Shown here piece by piece: positions 33,971-44,587 of a DNA stretch of 64,000 bases (its first letter is position 1; every line of letters begins with the position of its first letter). The DNA comes from Basidiobolus meristosporus CBS 931.73. Its lineage: Eukaryota; Basidiobolomycota; Basidiobolomycetes; Basidiobolales; Basidiobolaceae. Both the position numbers and the translations under genes were made by a program. The stretch spans positions 62,001 to 126,000 of the forward strand of contig MCFE01000118.1 of the NCBI GenBank assembly GCA_002104905.1, read 5' to 3'. A model generated the notes under the pieces. That model was not told the DNA's origin. It saw only the letters and a program-made list of their open reading frames with translations, and did not search any database.

Positions 33971-34562
33971 TGTGTTTCACTCACCATGCTGGAGAAGATC
34001 CATTATTTGACCTTTTTTTTTGACCAATGTTTTACAGAGTGTGTAGGAGCACAAAAGAACTGAAGAAATGCATCTGGTACCCAATACCCATGGCACTCTG
34101 AATCTAGCTCCTGTGGCTTGTATCATGTCACAAAAATACATGATACTGTCTTGGTCCACTGGTATTATCAGGCAATATATTTTGGTATTAGCCCTAAAGT
34201 AGGACCTATACAAAGCACATACAGTGCTAGATAGTACCAGTGGACCAAGATAGTGCCATGTATTTTTGTAACATGATACAAGCCACAGGAGCTAGATTCA
34301 GAGTGCCATGGGTATTGGGTACCAGATGCATGTCTTCAGTCCATTTGTGCTCTTACACATCTTGCACACTATTGATCCAAAAAAAAGTCAAAAAATGGAT
34401 TCTCTCCAGCACACTGGGTAAGACAGGGGCTGCTTTGGATGAAGATGAAGAGCTATGCTTCACACTCTGTGGCAAAGTATAGGCTCACTTGACCTCCCCA
34501 ACACACAATGGCATCATTTGGCACTCATAGCCCAATGTGGCACTATCCAACAGAACAAGTCT
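33971..34562. mobile_element. Fold-back element FB-2, left arm truncated
   Basis: Large inverted repeat matching the 734 bp element at 42047. The right end is intact (ATCCAACAGAACAAGTCT at 34545-34562). The left arm starts only at the equivalent of 42197, so its outer 150 bases are lost. A palindromic centre lies between about 34170 and 34235. It has accumulated more arm-arm mismatches than FB-1. It sits in the 3' LTR of Copia-2b. Confidence 0.75.
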
Positions 34563-34747
34563 ACTACATATTTGTGGTAAAAGTGCATATTTTTCATTGA
34601 CTATAGGCAAATAATTGTAGGATCATAGATCTGAAGAAAGTGGCAGAGTTATGGCTGTAAGTTAGTCCTACAGTGACCAATACTAGTCCAGAATTTTCGA
34701 GTAAATTTTAGCTGCTGAATGATCCCAAATAGTACAATATTTCAACA
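34563..34747 (-). repeat. 3' LTR of Copia-2b, truncated
   Basis: Matches 49590-49790 and the solo LTR at 13380 (complement). Ends AATATTTCAACA at 34747. The following bases on the plus strand, CTCCCCTTAA, are the complement of the purine tract TTAAGGGGAG. The far part is missing where FB-2 lies. Confidence 0.72.
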
Positions 34748-34757
34748 CTCCCCTTAA

Positions 34758-35570
34758 CTAGAGAATTTCTTGATCCTAATTCCGCTCTGAGATTCTGAAA
34801 TTGGGGTCTAGCTAGTAGGTTTGTCAAGGTATTGGCCGCCATTTAGTCAGTTGGGCAGTAAGCTAACTCTACTAAGCTATTTTTGGCAGCTTCCCTCACA
34901 AAGTGGAGTTGTATATCTGTGTGCTTAGTTCTGGTGTGATTGTTAGAATTTCTAGCTAATGAAATACCACTTTGATTACCCTTGTAAGTATATGTTGATA
35001 TATTGTTAATATCTGCCACTTGAATGTTTAAGTTGCATCAGTTTTTAGTCAAATCAATTAGTTATATGTTTAGGTTATCAGTATATCAGTATTATCTACC
35101 ATATTAGTGACATTAGTCAGCAAATGAATCAGCAGATCCTTCTCAGACAGAAATAGATATATTGAGTAAGATCTTATTGGGTGATGATGATGCAATCAAA
35201 TGAGTCATCAGCCACAACCTACATTAGGAAATACAGTTAGTCAGCAATTGATCTGGCAAAATGTATATAAGGAGCTGCTGGAACCTCCGTAAAAATCAGT
35301 TCAAGTTTTAGTGAATACAATACTAGCTAAACTCCCTATTCCTCTACAACTCTTATACCAAGACTTGTAACAATATATGAATTAAACCTTAAGTCCTTGG
35401 ATAGTTTTCTTAGCCATATAGCCTCCTTTGTTGCTTGATAAGCAGCAATATATTCAACTTCAGTTGTAGACAGGGCCACGGTTGGTTGTTTCTTGCAGTG
35501 CCAGGTAATAGCTGCACCAGAATGAAGAAATACATACCCAGTGGTAGAGTGTCTGTCAGTAAGATCTATA
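34758..35570 (-). pseudogene. Copia-2b RNase H region, split by a solo Gypsy LTR
   Basis: 35566-35373 reads D-R-H-S-T-T-G-Y-V-F-L-H-S-G-A, A-L-S-T-T-E-V-E-Y-I-A-A-Y and E-A-I-W-L-R-K-L. After the solo LTR the frame resumes below 35003 with N-H-T-R-T-K-H-T-D-I-Q-L-H-F and A-Y-C-P-T-D, with stops. RNase H would degrade the RNA template during reverse transcription. The gene is dead by insertion and stops. Confidence 0.75.
35004..35372 (+). mobile_element. Solo LTR of the Gypsy-1/2 family, opposite orientation
   Basis: 369 bp, TGTTAATATCTGCC to GACTTGTAACA, the complement of the Gypsy-2 LTR. ATATAT flanks both ends (34998-35003 and 35373-35378), and the Copia RNase H sequence continues on both sides. 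It is therefore a separate insertion from Gypsy-2, 200 bases away. Confidence 0.85.
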
Positions 35571-35938
35571 TGTTACAAGTCTTGGCATAAGAGTTGTAGA
35601 GGAATAGGGAGTTTAGCTAGTATTGTATTCACTAAAACTTGAACTGATTTTTACGGAGGTTCCAGCAGCTCCTTATATACATTTTGCCAGATCAATTGCT
35701 GACTAACTGTATTTCCTAATGTAGGTTGTGGCTGATGACTCATTTGATTGCATCATCATCACCCAATAAGATCTTACTCAATATATCTATTTCTGTCTGA
35801 TAAGGATCTGCTGATTCATTTGCTGACTAATGCTACTGATTTGATAGATACTACTGATGTACTGATAACCTAAACATATACTAATTGATTTGACTAAATA
35901 CTGATCTAACTTAAACATTCAAGTGGCAGATCATAACA
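35571..35938 (-). repeat. 3' LTR of Gypsy-2
   Basis: TGTTACAAGTC to CAGATCATAACA. Same family as 27826-28193. The internal purine tract follows at 35939. Confidence 0.92.
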
Positions 35939-35948
35939 TTCTCCCCTA

Positions 35949-37640
35949 CTAAAGTTGAGAGGGTTCTCCTATATCTCTTTTCTTGTGATACCAATATCTT
36001 GATGGTTCAGTATTATCAGCAAGTCTTGCAAGCTGGAGTCTGTCCCTATGCACTAAGTCTTCCTGGATATTACCTTGTTTGTCCACCAATAGGTAAGTTG
36101 CAAATGGACATTCTCTGATGATCTTAAATGGTCTTGTCCATTGTGGCTCAAACTTCTTCTGAGTGTTGTTTCTCAGTAATACAAAGTTCCCAACTGTCAA
36201 TGCTTTTGGTGCTATAGTCTTATCAAATCATCTTTTCTGCACTTTGAGATACTTTGGTCTGTGCCTCTTGACGTCTTTGTTCCAGTTGCTGGTGTCTACT
36301 TGGCTGACTAAGTTTGTCTTCTAAGGCATCTGTAAGCTTGGGTTGTGTGAGATCTCCTGGAATCCTTGGTTCACATCCATACACTAAGTAAAATGGTGAT
36401 TGCTGGGTGGCGTTGTGTACTCTGACTCTGCATGCAAAGAGTGCTTGGTCTATATACTCATCCCATCTACTGACAACTCCATTTGAATACTTGGTCTGCA
36501 TTTTTCCAAATAATCCATTAAACCGCTCTGTGACTCCGTTAGTTCTGGGGTGATATGCTGAGGTTTTCAAGTGTCGGATCTGCTGCATTTCCAGGTACAC
36601 CTCTAATGTCTTTGCCATAAAGTTTGCTCCTTGATCAGATAAGATCTCCACAGGGCATCCAAACTTCATCAGGATCTCATGGTAAATGAAACTTGCAACT
36701 TCTTGTTCACTGGCTATTGTTACAGCTTTAGCAACTGGCCATTTAGTGGCATGGTCAATTGCTACTATGATCCAATGGTTTCATTTCCTGGTAGTTGGCA
36801 GTCTTCCAATAAGTCAATTCCCCATCTCTCAAATGGTCTTACAGGCTCCAAAGGGAAGAGTTTGGCAATTCTTTGTGGCTGGCATTCATTGATTTGGCAG
36901 TTTGGGCATGTTTTTACTAGCTTCTCAGTATCTTGTTTCATTCTGGGCCACCATGCTCTGGCTTTCACAAGGCCATAGGTTCCTTCAATCCCTAGATGTC
37001 CATATCCATTGTGTAGCTTATATATTAAATCCAGGCAAGCAACATAAGGACAATAGGCAATAGGGCTTCCATCAACAATTTGGTAGAGTGTTTCATCCTG
37101 TACTACAAATTTGCTGGCTTCATCACAAATTATCTTCTTGATATCTTCATCCACCTCATTAGGAATGGCTTGGTCCTCCAAGTACTTTGGTAATAGGCTA
37201 GGCCAATCTGATTCATGCACCAGGTTGAGTTGTGCAACTTGATCTAATCTTGGTAAGGCATCAGCAACTGTGTTGTTTTTTCCAGGGCAGTAGACAATCT
37301 CCAGGTCAAATTGCTGAATGTATTCACTCCATCTTGTCATTCTTCTAGAGAGTACCTTCTGAGTAAATATGTACTTGAGGGAGGCATGATCAGTCTTCAC
37401 AGTGCATTTGACTCCTTCAATGTAGCATCTCCATGTCTTCAAACAGTGTATTATAGCAAGCATCTCCTTCTCATGGACTGGATAGTTTTGTTCTGCTGAG
37501 TTCAGTTTCTTGGATTCAAAGGCAACAGGGTAGTCCTTTCCCTTGTGTTCTTGGCTCAGCACTCCACCAATTGCATAATCTGAAGCATCTGTGCACAGAG
37601 TGAACTCTTTTCTGAAGTCTGGTATTCTTAAGCTTGGCAG
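35949..37640 (-). pseudogene. Gypsy-2 RNase H and integrase
   Basis: After a stop at about 37641, RNase H covers up to 37240 (Y-C-P-G-K-N-N-T-V-A-D-A-L). The integrase zinc finger (H-N-G-Y-G-H-L-G…C-P-N-C-Q-I) lies near 37000-36890, catalytic Asp in W-G-I-D near 36810, then a one-base loss near 36800. 36669-36223 has L-S-D-Q-G-A-N-F and the Glu in G-V-T-E-R-F-N-G. A frameshift at 36222 precedes the C-terminal 83 codons (36200-35949). Confidence 0.86.
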
Positions 37641-38660
37641 CTAAGCAAGTTCATTCTTGAGTGTCTGGAAGGCAGTCTCACTAGCTATGTCACACTTGTA
37701 GGTATTGTCTTTCTTGAGGATATCAGTTAAAGAGGCTGCAATACTTGCAAACAACTTGGCAAATCTCCAATAATAGGACACCATTCCAAGGAATGATCTG
37801 AGCTCTGATATGCTATGGGGCTGTTTCAGATTCTTGATTACTTCCACCTTCTTGGGGTCTAAGGTTACTCCAGTGCTAGTCACTATGTGTCCCAGATATT
37901 CATCATGTTCCTTGAAGAACTCACACTTGGGTAGCTTGTCATAAAGCTTGTTCTCTGTTAACTTCTTCAAGACCTTTTCAATGTGCACTAAGTGATCCTC
38001 TTCTGTCTAGCTGTATATAAGTATATCATCTAGGTAGATTATGACAAACTTGTCTAAGTACTCCTGCAAGACAGTGTGCATCAGGGTCATGAGAGTTGCA
38101 GGGGCATTGGTGAGGCCAAAACTCATGACTAAGTACTTGTAATATCCATATCTAGTCCTGCATGCTGTCTTAGGGATGTCTTCTAGCTTCACCCTAATCT
38201 GGTTGTATTCTGAAATGAGGTCAATCTTGCTGAAAATAGTGGCTCCATTAAGTTGGTCCAAAGGCTCATCAATCCAAGGTATGGGGTACTTATTCTCAAC
38301 AGTAACTGAGTATAGGGCTCTGTAATCAATACACATCCTAAGTGTTCCATCTTTCTTTTTCACAGAAAGCACTGGTGCTCCCCAAGGTGACTTGCTGGGT
38401 CTGATGTATCCTTGCTCCAATAGCTGATCAATTTGTCTCTTCATTTCCTCCAATTCCAATGGACTCATTCTGTAAGGTGTCTTGCTCACTGGAGGGCTAT
38501 CTCCTGTGTCAATGGCATGATCCACATCTCTGACTGGTGGTAAGCTTACAAGCTCATCTGGAAACATGTCTGAATATTTCTTCAAGAGAGTCTGGACCTG
38601 CTGGGGTGCTGGAGTAGCGGAATCCTCCTGTAATACTGCCATGAGGAACATCTCAGTACC
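37641..38660 (-). pseudogene. Gypsy-2 reverse transcriptase
   Basis: 38651-38007 is open for 214 codons: [33 protein letters not shown] follows I-Y-S. 37988-37641 is the thumb and connection region with L-G-H-I-V and F-L-G-M-V-S-Y-Y-W-R-F. Catalytic residues are present, but the protein is divided by stops. Confidence 0.87.
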
Positions 38661-39705
38661 TTATTTAAGCGCTCTACAGAACTGGGTCTTGCTAAGTTCA
38701 CTTGTCTCACACACACTGAAATTGACCAAGTTGAAATCCAGCCTGGCAGGTAATAGCTCATAGGTCTTGTTGTCCTTTTGGATCTGAGTAGCATGAGTTC
38801 TCCAGTTGATTGATGGATTACAACAAAATAGCCAGGTTTTTCCAAGTACAAGGTCAAACTTGCAGTTCCCAAATATATAAGCCTGTAGGTCTTCTTCATC
38901 GTCATTGATCTTCATTCTTACTGGCTGGGTAATATGGTTGATTATGTGGCAGTTCCCATCAGCTGTGGAGACTGAAGTTGATTTGGTAGGTTCTGAGTTG
39001 TTCCAGCTTTCAAGGCAAATTGCTCTGACATGTACTCATGTGATGCACCAGAGTCAATCATGATTTTGGCAGGTACTCCATTCATTACTCCATTTAAGTA
39101 CAATAACTTTCCTGAGTTTGAGGTCATTTGGGACAAGTACTCTTCTGTCATATGCAAGGTGAGTTCCAAGTCTTCTTCAAGCTCATCTTCCACATTACTG
39201 TGTTCATGGGACTCAATATGGTTGAAGGTTCTTGTTGGCTGGTATCCATTTCTTCTGTGAGGGCAGTACTTTGCAATATGTCCTTGCTGGTGGCAATTGA
39301 AGCAAAGTCCTTTCTTCTTATATTCTTCTGAGGTAGGATTCTTCTGCATAGTGTCTATTTCCAATGGCACTGCTTCTGACTGTCTTTTTTCATAGTGATT
39401 GTAGCCTTTCTGATTAGTCACTGTAGGCTTACAACTCCAAACATAGCTGAGTCATAGTCAATTGCAATCTTGATGACTTCTTCTATAGTCTGAGGTCTGC
39501 AATAATTCACTTCCTTGCAAGTTGTTTCTTTCTACCCATCAATAAAGTATTCAACTTGATCCAGGGGGTCCATTCCTTCAATTTGTCCAAGTAGACATCT
39601 GTACTCATAGTTGTATTCCTGAACCATTCCTTTCTGTCTGAGTGTCTTTAACTTCCTTCTTAGTAGTGTCTGCTGGTGTGGAGGTTCAAAAGCATCCTGA
39701 ATTTC
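38661..39705 (-). pseudogene. Gypsy-2 gag C-terminus and protease
   Basis: Zinc knuckle [14 protein letters not shown] near 39290. Protease D-S-G-A-S-H-E-Y intact near 39045, unlike Gypsy-1. Frameshifts around 39430 and 39000 and a stop at 38661 (R-A-L-K then TAA) split it. Confidence 0.82.
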
Positions 39706-40071
39706 CTACACAAACTCATCCCAGGTAGAGATTGTGAAGCACCCCATCATAGTGGCTGACCTGATCTTGTTGTGATACCACTGTAAAGCTGCATCTGCCA
39801 GGTAAGAAGCTGCATAATGTAACTTGCTTTCTGGAGCAATTCCTTTAGCTTTGAAAGCTTCTTCAATCTGAAAGAGCCAAGTTCCCAGGTTTTCAATGAC
39901 TCTGCCATGGTACCAGTTGACCTTCACACTAAGGTTGCTCTTAACAGGGCTTTGCTGGTTCTGAGCCATTGTAGTCATTCCTTGTTCCTGTTGACTGAGG
40001 ATCTGGAGTAACTGTAGCTGTTGGGCCAGGATTTGCTGCATAGCATTCTTCCATTCTTGATTGTCTGACAT
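39706..40071 (-). CDS. Gypsy-2 gag N-terminal frame
   Basis: 121 codons, collinear with 27402-27767 of Gypsy-1 and ending at the same in-frame TAG after D-E-F-V (39706-39708). Glutamine-rich start, then the capsid-like part with W-L-F-Q-I-E-E-A-F. The shared stop means either an inherited defect or a deliberate boundary. Confidence 0.7.
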   Translation of the reverse strand: MSDNQEWKNAMQQILAQQLQLLQILSQQEQGMTTMAQNQQSPVKSNLSVKVNWYHGRVIENLGTWLFQIEEAFKAKGIAPESKLHYAASYLADAALQWYHNKIRSATMMGCFTISTWDEFV

Positions 40072-40129
40072 CTTGAGGGTGTTTTCTTCTTTCTTCAGGA
40101 GGGAGGTTTCTGGTTATTGCTGCTATCAA

Positions 40130-40497
40130 TGCTACAAGTCTTGGTATAAGAGTTGTAGCGGAATAGGGAGTTTAGCTAGTATTGTATTCAATAAAACTTG
40201 AATTGATTTTTATGGAGGTTTCAGCAGCTCCTTATACACATTTTGCCAGATCAATTGCTGACTAACTGTATTTCCTAATGTAGGTTGTGGCTGATGACTC
40301 ATTTGATTGCATCATCATCACCCAATAAGATCTTACTCAGTGTATCTATTTCTGTCTGATAAGGATCTGCTGATTCATTTGCTGACTAATGCTACTGATT
40401 TCATAGATAATACTGATATACTGATAACCTAAACATATACTAACTGATTTGACTAAAAACTGATCTAACTTAAACATTCAAGCGGCAGATCATAACA
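40130..40497 (-). repeat. 5' LTR of Gypsy-2
   Basis: TGCTACAAGTC to CAGATCATAACA. The terminal TGTT has become TGCT. The gag leader begins immediately to the left. Confidence 0.92.
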
Positions 40498-41438
40498 CAT
40501 ACTCCATTCTGAATTGCTACAACCCTCTAATATTTGTTTATCAGCTCAAATGCAAGTCATTGTCCATGAGGGTAGCTGCAGGCTTGCAATTTTCTATTCT
40601 GAAGCATCTAAGAATGTCCCATATGTACTTAGACTAGTTCAGCACAATTTTCTGCCTAGATATGTCAAATATGACTTCAATTCCAAGAAAATAGCTCAAT
40701 TTTCCATGATCTTCCATCTTAAACTTGCTGATGATATCTGACTTTGTCTGTTTAGGTACCTCCATGTCACTGGTAGCTATTATTTGAACATCCATATACA
40801 GAACTAGAACGGTCACACCCTCTTTGAGCTGTCTCACATAAATTCTGAGATATACAGTGCTACAAATGACCTCAATTGCCTCTAGATATTTGTCAATTGT
40901 GTTATTCCATGTGCTAGGTGCCTGCTTAAGCCCATATAACTATTTCCTAAGTCTGCACACCTGATGGGGGCCTTTTGGATGAGTAAAACCTTCTGGTTGC
41001 TCCATATACATGTATTCTTGCAGAGTCTCATTTAGAGAGGCTGTTTTGATGTCCTTTTTGTGTAGATCTGGACTAAGTACAGCTGCCAGGGCTAAAACTG
41101 CTCTAATGGAGTCCAACTTGGCAACTGGCGCAAATATTTCCTCAAAGTCTAGGTCCTGGTTCTGGGAATAGCCTTTAGCTGCCAATCCAGCTTTGCACTT
41201 ATGAAAGGTATTGTTTGAGGTTATCTTGTTCAAATAGACCCATCTACATACTATTAGCTTTCACCCATTTGGTAAATCTACTGGTTACCATGTTTTTGCC
41301 ATAATCAGTGATTGGTACTCCTCCTACAAGGCTTGATGCCTCATAGTAGCATCTGGGCTTTGCATTGCATGTTACAGCTTGTGAGGTTTGGCACATAAGA
41401 CAAGTTAAGCTTCTTCATGATCATTGAATGTCTGCCAC
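40498..41438 (-). pseudogene. Copia-2b reverse transcriptase part
   Basis: 41390-41300 gives the RT entry (E-E-Y-Q-S-L). 41233-40940 gives F-A-P-V-A-K-L-D-S-I-R-A and H-K-K-D-I-K-T-A-S-L-N. 40837-40634 gives L-Y-M-D-V-Q-I-I-A-T, where the catalytic Y-V-D-D is changed to Y-M-D-V, and K-L-S-Y-F-L-G-I-E. Stops between the pieces. Bounded by CACTA-D and Gypsy-2. Confidence 0.75.
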
Positions 41439-42046
41439 CCCTATGAAGTATTATTGGGATGATCCCATCAAGAGGCCGCCACAAAGTGAAAGTCCTGTGA
41501 CTAAGAGTTACTGATCTTGTTAAGACACTGTCAAGAGACTGAGCAAAAATAATTGCACCCCAGGTTTGACAAAAAACTTAGTCAAAATTTCTCATCACAA
41601 CAATGTATAAGTGGCTTTGTATTGGTTCCCTTCCAATTTGCTCACTTTCTGATCCTGGACACTCTATTGCCTCCTATGTTTGCGTGAATTGATTAGCCAT
41701 TGCCTCTTTTTCACACTCCTTACTTCCTGATTGAACCATTCCTCTTACTTTTCATGTGTACAAATTGATTTATTTCTGTTGAAACTTCAGTTGTACCTCA
41801 ATTGCCAATTGTATTGACCTATTCAAGTCCCTATACCCAACACTAACATTAAGCTCAACCTCACACTCAACAAGTAACTCCATTAAAATCCACCACTCAA
41901 TAAGTATTTCTGCTGTAATGCTCTGGTTCCACCACTTTGGTGGGAACCCAATGGCTTAATTCCACTGTTCATTCACTGGTTCTCACACATCCTGGTCTTC
42001 AGCAGGTACTGCAAGGTCTAGCACCTCATCTGCCAGTCTTTACAAT

Positions 42047-42780
42047 AGACTTGTTCCGTCAGATAGTGCCACATTGAGCCATGAGTGCCAAATGATGCCA
42101 TAGTGAGCCAGAGAGGCCAAGTGAGCCTCTACCTGGCCACAGAGTGTGAAACATAGCTCTGCATCCTCATGCAAAGCAGCCCCTGTGTTTCACCTATTGT
42201 GTTGGAGAAAATCCATTTTTTGACCTTTTTTTTTGGATCAATGTTATGCAGGATGTGTTAGAGCACAAGCAGATTGAAGATATGCATCTGGTTCTCAATA
42301 CCCATGGCACTCTGAATCTAGCTCCTGTAGCTTGTATCATGTTACAAAAATGAATGGCACTATCTTGGTCCACTGGTACTATCTGGCACTATAAGTGCTT
42401 TGTATAGATCTTACTTTAGGTCTAATATTTAAATATAGTGCCAGAAAGTACCAGTGGACCAAGATAGTGCCATTCATTTTTGTAACATGATACAAGCTAC
42501 AGGAGCTAGATTCAGAGTGCCATGGGTATTGAGTACCAGACGCATATCTTCAGTTCTCCTGTGCTCTTACACATCCTGAGCTACATTGATCCACAAAAAA
42601 AGGTCAAAAAATGGATTTTCTCCTGCGCAATGGGTGAAACACAGGGGCTGCTTTACATGAAGATGCAGAGCTATGTTTCACACTCTGTGGCCCAGCATAG
42701 GCTCACTTTACCTCTCTGGCACACTATGGCATCATTTGGCACTCATGGCTCAATGTGGCACTATCCAACAGAACAAGTCT
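42047..42780. mobile_element. Fold-back element FB-1 (734 bp), Harbinger-like ends
   Basis: Two arms, 42047-42392 and 42435-42780, are near-perfect inverse complements around a 42-base centre. Ends are AGACTTGTTCCGTCAGATAGTGCCACAT and the complement of AGACTTGTTCTGTTGGATAGTGCCACAT, like the H2 end AGACTTGTTCCATTGGATATTGCCACAT. AAT is duplicated (42044-42046 and 42781-42783). The uninterrupted relative in CACTA-B (near 18310-18330) shows the empty site. No gene. It is probably moved by the Harbinger transposase. The open frame at its right end is an artefact. Confidence 0.88.
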
Positions 42781-42783
42781 AAT

Positions 42784-44365
42784 AAATCCTTGCAATATTC
42801 CAATGCATTTTCTTGAGCATTGCTCTTGAAGAAGTGCTGCAACCTCTTGGTGTGCCTATTGATGTTCCAAAACTCCACTGAAGGCATTGTGATAGTCTTT
42901 TAAGTTCTTGACATTGTAGCCTGTCTGTCAGTGGGATCTCCACTCTTTCAACAATGGAGGCTGTGGATGCTGTGGCAGACAAATTGCTTTTTTCAGCAAG
43001 CTCATCTACCTTGCTGGAGTGTAGATCAACTGGCTGCGCTATCAACTCTTGTGAAAACAGCTGTTTTCTTGTTGGTAATTCTTCTTGGCTATGATGGGAT
43101 TCGGATTGCTCCTGGCTTGTGGCATTATTTGGCAAGAACTGCAGCTTTTCTTGCATGCCTCCCTGTCTCAGGCTTGGGTAGATATTTTTCCCTTTACCTT
43201 TTCCTTTATTACTGCCAGGTCCTTCACGGCTACTCTGACTGAGTGCTTCCTGGGTGTTACAACACTTTTTCCTTAATAAACATTGTGCTGGTGTACCCAT
43301 GTTAGCCTGCTTGTCCCTGATTGTCACTCTTCCAGCAACCTGATGTCTTTTGATGCTTGTCTGGAGCTTTTGGCCCTGCTTGTAATGGGCTCTTGAGGAA
43401 GCTGCTGGTTGTTAGCCATGCTACCCTTGTTCTTCTGCCTTTGATAGTTTCTGCTATTCTTGAGATACTTTCTTAGCATACCAATGCTGGCCCAAAATCT
43501 GTTTGCCTGTTTGAATCCAGGATAATGTTTATGGAACAAGTCAAGTGCATTCTGCTTGGCCTTGAGTTCCTGATGGTCCCCTAGTATGCCAGCCTTAAGG
43601 TGATGGCATGCTAGACTTCTGACAGCCTCTTATATATTAGCCTACTCTTCATCATTGCACTCAATGGCTACACGGTTCTTCAACGTCTTTTGATATTTAG
43701 GCTTTAGTATTCACACCACATTGTCTCCCTCCCCCACTGCAATAGGTTTTTCTGTGGGTTTTATCTTTAGGCTCTGCTGTTGAGCTTCAAAGATTATACA
43801 GTGTTCCTCTACTGTTACATTAGGAAATGGCTCAACTCCTGGCTGTGACATTGAGCTACTTGAGTTCCTTCTTTGCAGCAAAGATACTGCTTTCTCTATC
43901 TAGTATATTGATTGATCTACAAGTATTATCCACTCATCCTGTTTCTGGACTATTTCCTGATTTCTCTGGGCTATTGCATCTATCCTATCAGCCACTGCAC
44001 CTAATTGCTTCATTAATGCTCTGGTATGAGCTGACAACATACTTGCTAATATGGATGGTGGTGATGTTATCATGGCCACTTGCTGATCTTCAACTGAGGG
44101 TACTGTGTTTGCTACATTCTCATCTACCTGAGCATAATGGTCAGCTTGTGGCTTGCAGAGGTTCTCAATTGCCTACTTGTCTGAGAGCCTGAGGAGTCTG
44201 CATTATTACCTTCAATGGGCACACTATCCACAGGGTATTTTTTGGATATAGCCCTGCTTTTTGCACTGAATTTTAGAGCAAGCTGTTGTCCAACCATTCT
44301 TCTGTTGCTGTCAGTGGTGGGATTTGGCTGAGAACAGACAACTTTGCTTTATTTTTTGGCGGCAT
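42784..44365 (-). pseudogene. CACTA-D accessory gene
   Basis: Start at ATG 44365, M-P-P-K-N-K-A-K, then E-E-W-L-D-N-S-L-L. Broken by stops in the first third. The middle (43539-43324) has F-H-K-H-Y-P-G-F-K-Q-A-N-R. The last open frame (43327-42779) is serine, lysine and glutamine rich with G-S-N-K-G-K-G-K-G-K and two S-Q-E-E-like repeats, so it looks disordered. FB-1 interrupts it at its end, after which it resumes to about 41850. No domain recognised. Conserved in three CACTA copies here in the same divergent place, it is presumably the second protein of the transposon. Confidence 0.55.
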
Positions 44366-44587
44366 ATATATGGAAGTGAGTCAAACCAAAGGGGATATAG
44401 TGTTACATATATGTGTGTATGTGGTGCCACAACTTTATTTATAATGCTTACTATGGTGGTTCATCATTGAATCTTACATTCATGTAGGTGCAATGTCTCA
44501 AATACAAGACTGTTTTAAGTTCACATGAGTATTGACCAAAAAGTGATATAATAGCATTATGTTGTTGAAGGTCAAACTGTTTGCCCC
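44366..44587. promoter_or_regulatory. CACTA-D divergent promoter region
   Basis: 222 bases between the two divergent start codons. Matches 21413-21605 and 17240-17360 in arrangement. Contains GTTACATATATGTGTGTATG near 44403, a TATA-like run. Function inferred from position. Confidence 0.4.

Larger units (their letters stand above)
35571..40497 (-). mobile_element. Gypsy-2: Ty3/Gypsy element with both LTRs, in Copia-2b
   Basis: 4.9 kb. LTRs 35571-35938 and 40130-40497 differ at about 16 of 368 positions by eye, some 4 percent. The complement of the purine tract (TTCTCCCCTACT, 35939-35950) and a primer-site region (TTGATAGCAGCAATAACC, minus strand at 40129-40112) adjoin them. No matching target duplication was found (CTATA against CATAC), and the Copia frame lacks about 150 residues here, so sequence was probably lost at this joint. 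Coding is broken in many places. Confidence 0.9.

Noticed and set aside
35571-35571. Target-site duplication for Gypsy-2
   Set aside because: CTATA and CATAC flank the LTRs and do not match. The adjoining Copia frame also lacks sequence, so I did not claim one.
38582-38905. A 107-residue open frame also found at 26276-26599
   Set aside because: It lies in another frame over the Gypsy protease-RT linker in both copies. It is conserved only because the real frame is.
35571-40497. Gypsy-1 and Gypsy-2 as a segmental duplication
   Set aside because: They have different flanks, their own private stops and a different protease loop. Independent insertion of related copies fits better, though a duplication followed by decay is not excluded.
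42522-42782. Open frame inside the right arm of FB-1
   Set aside because: It is part of the inverted repeat; the other arm and FB-2 do not keep it.
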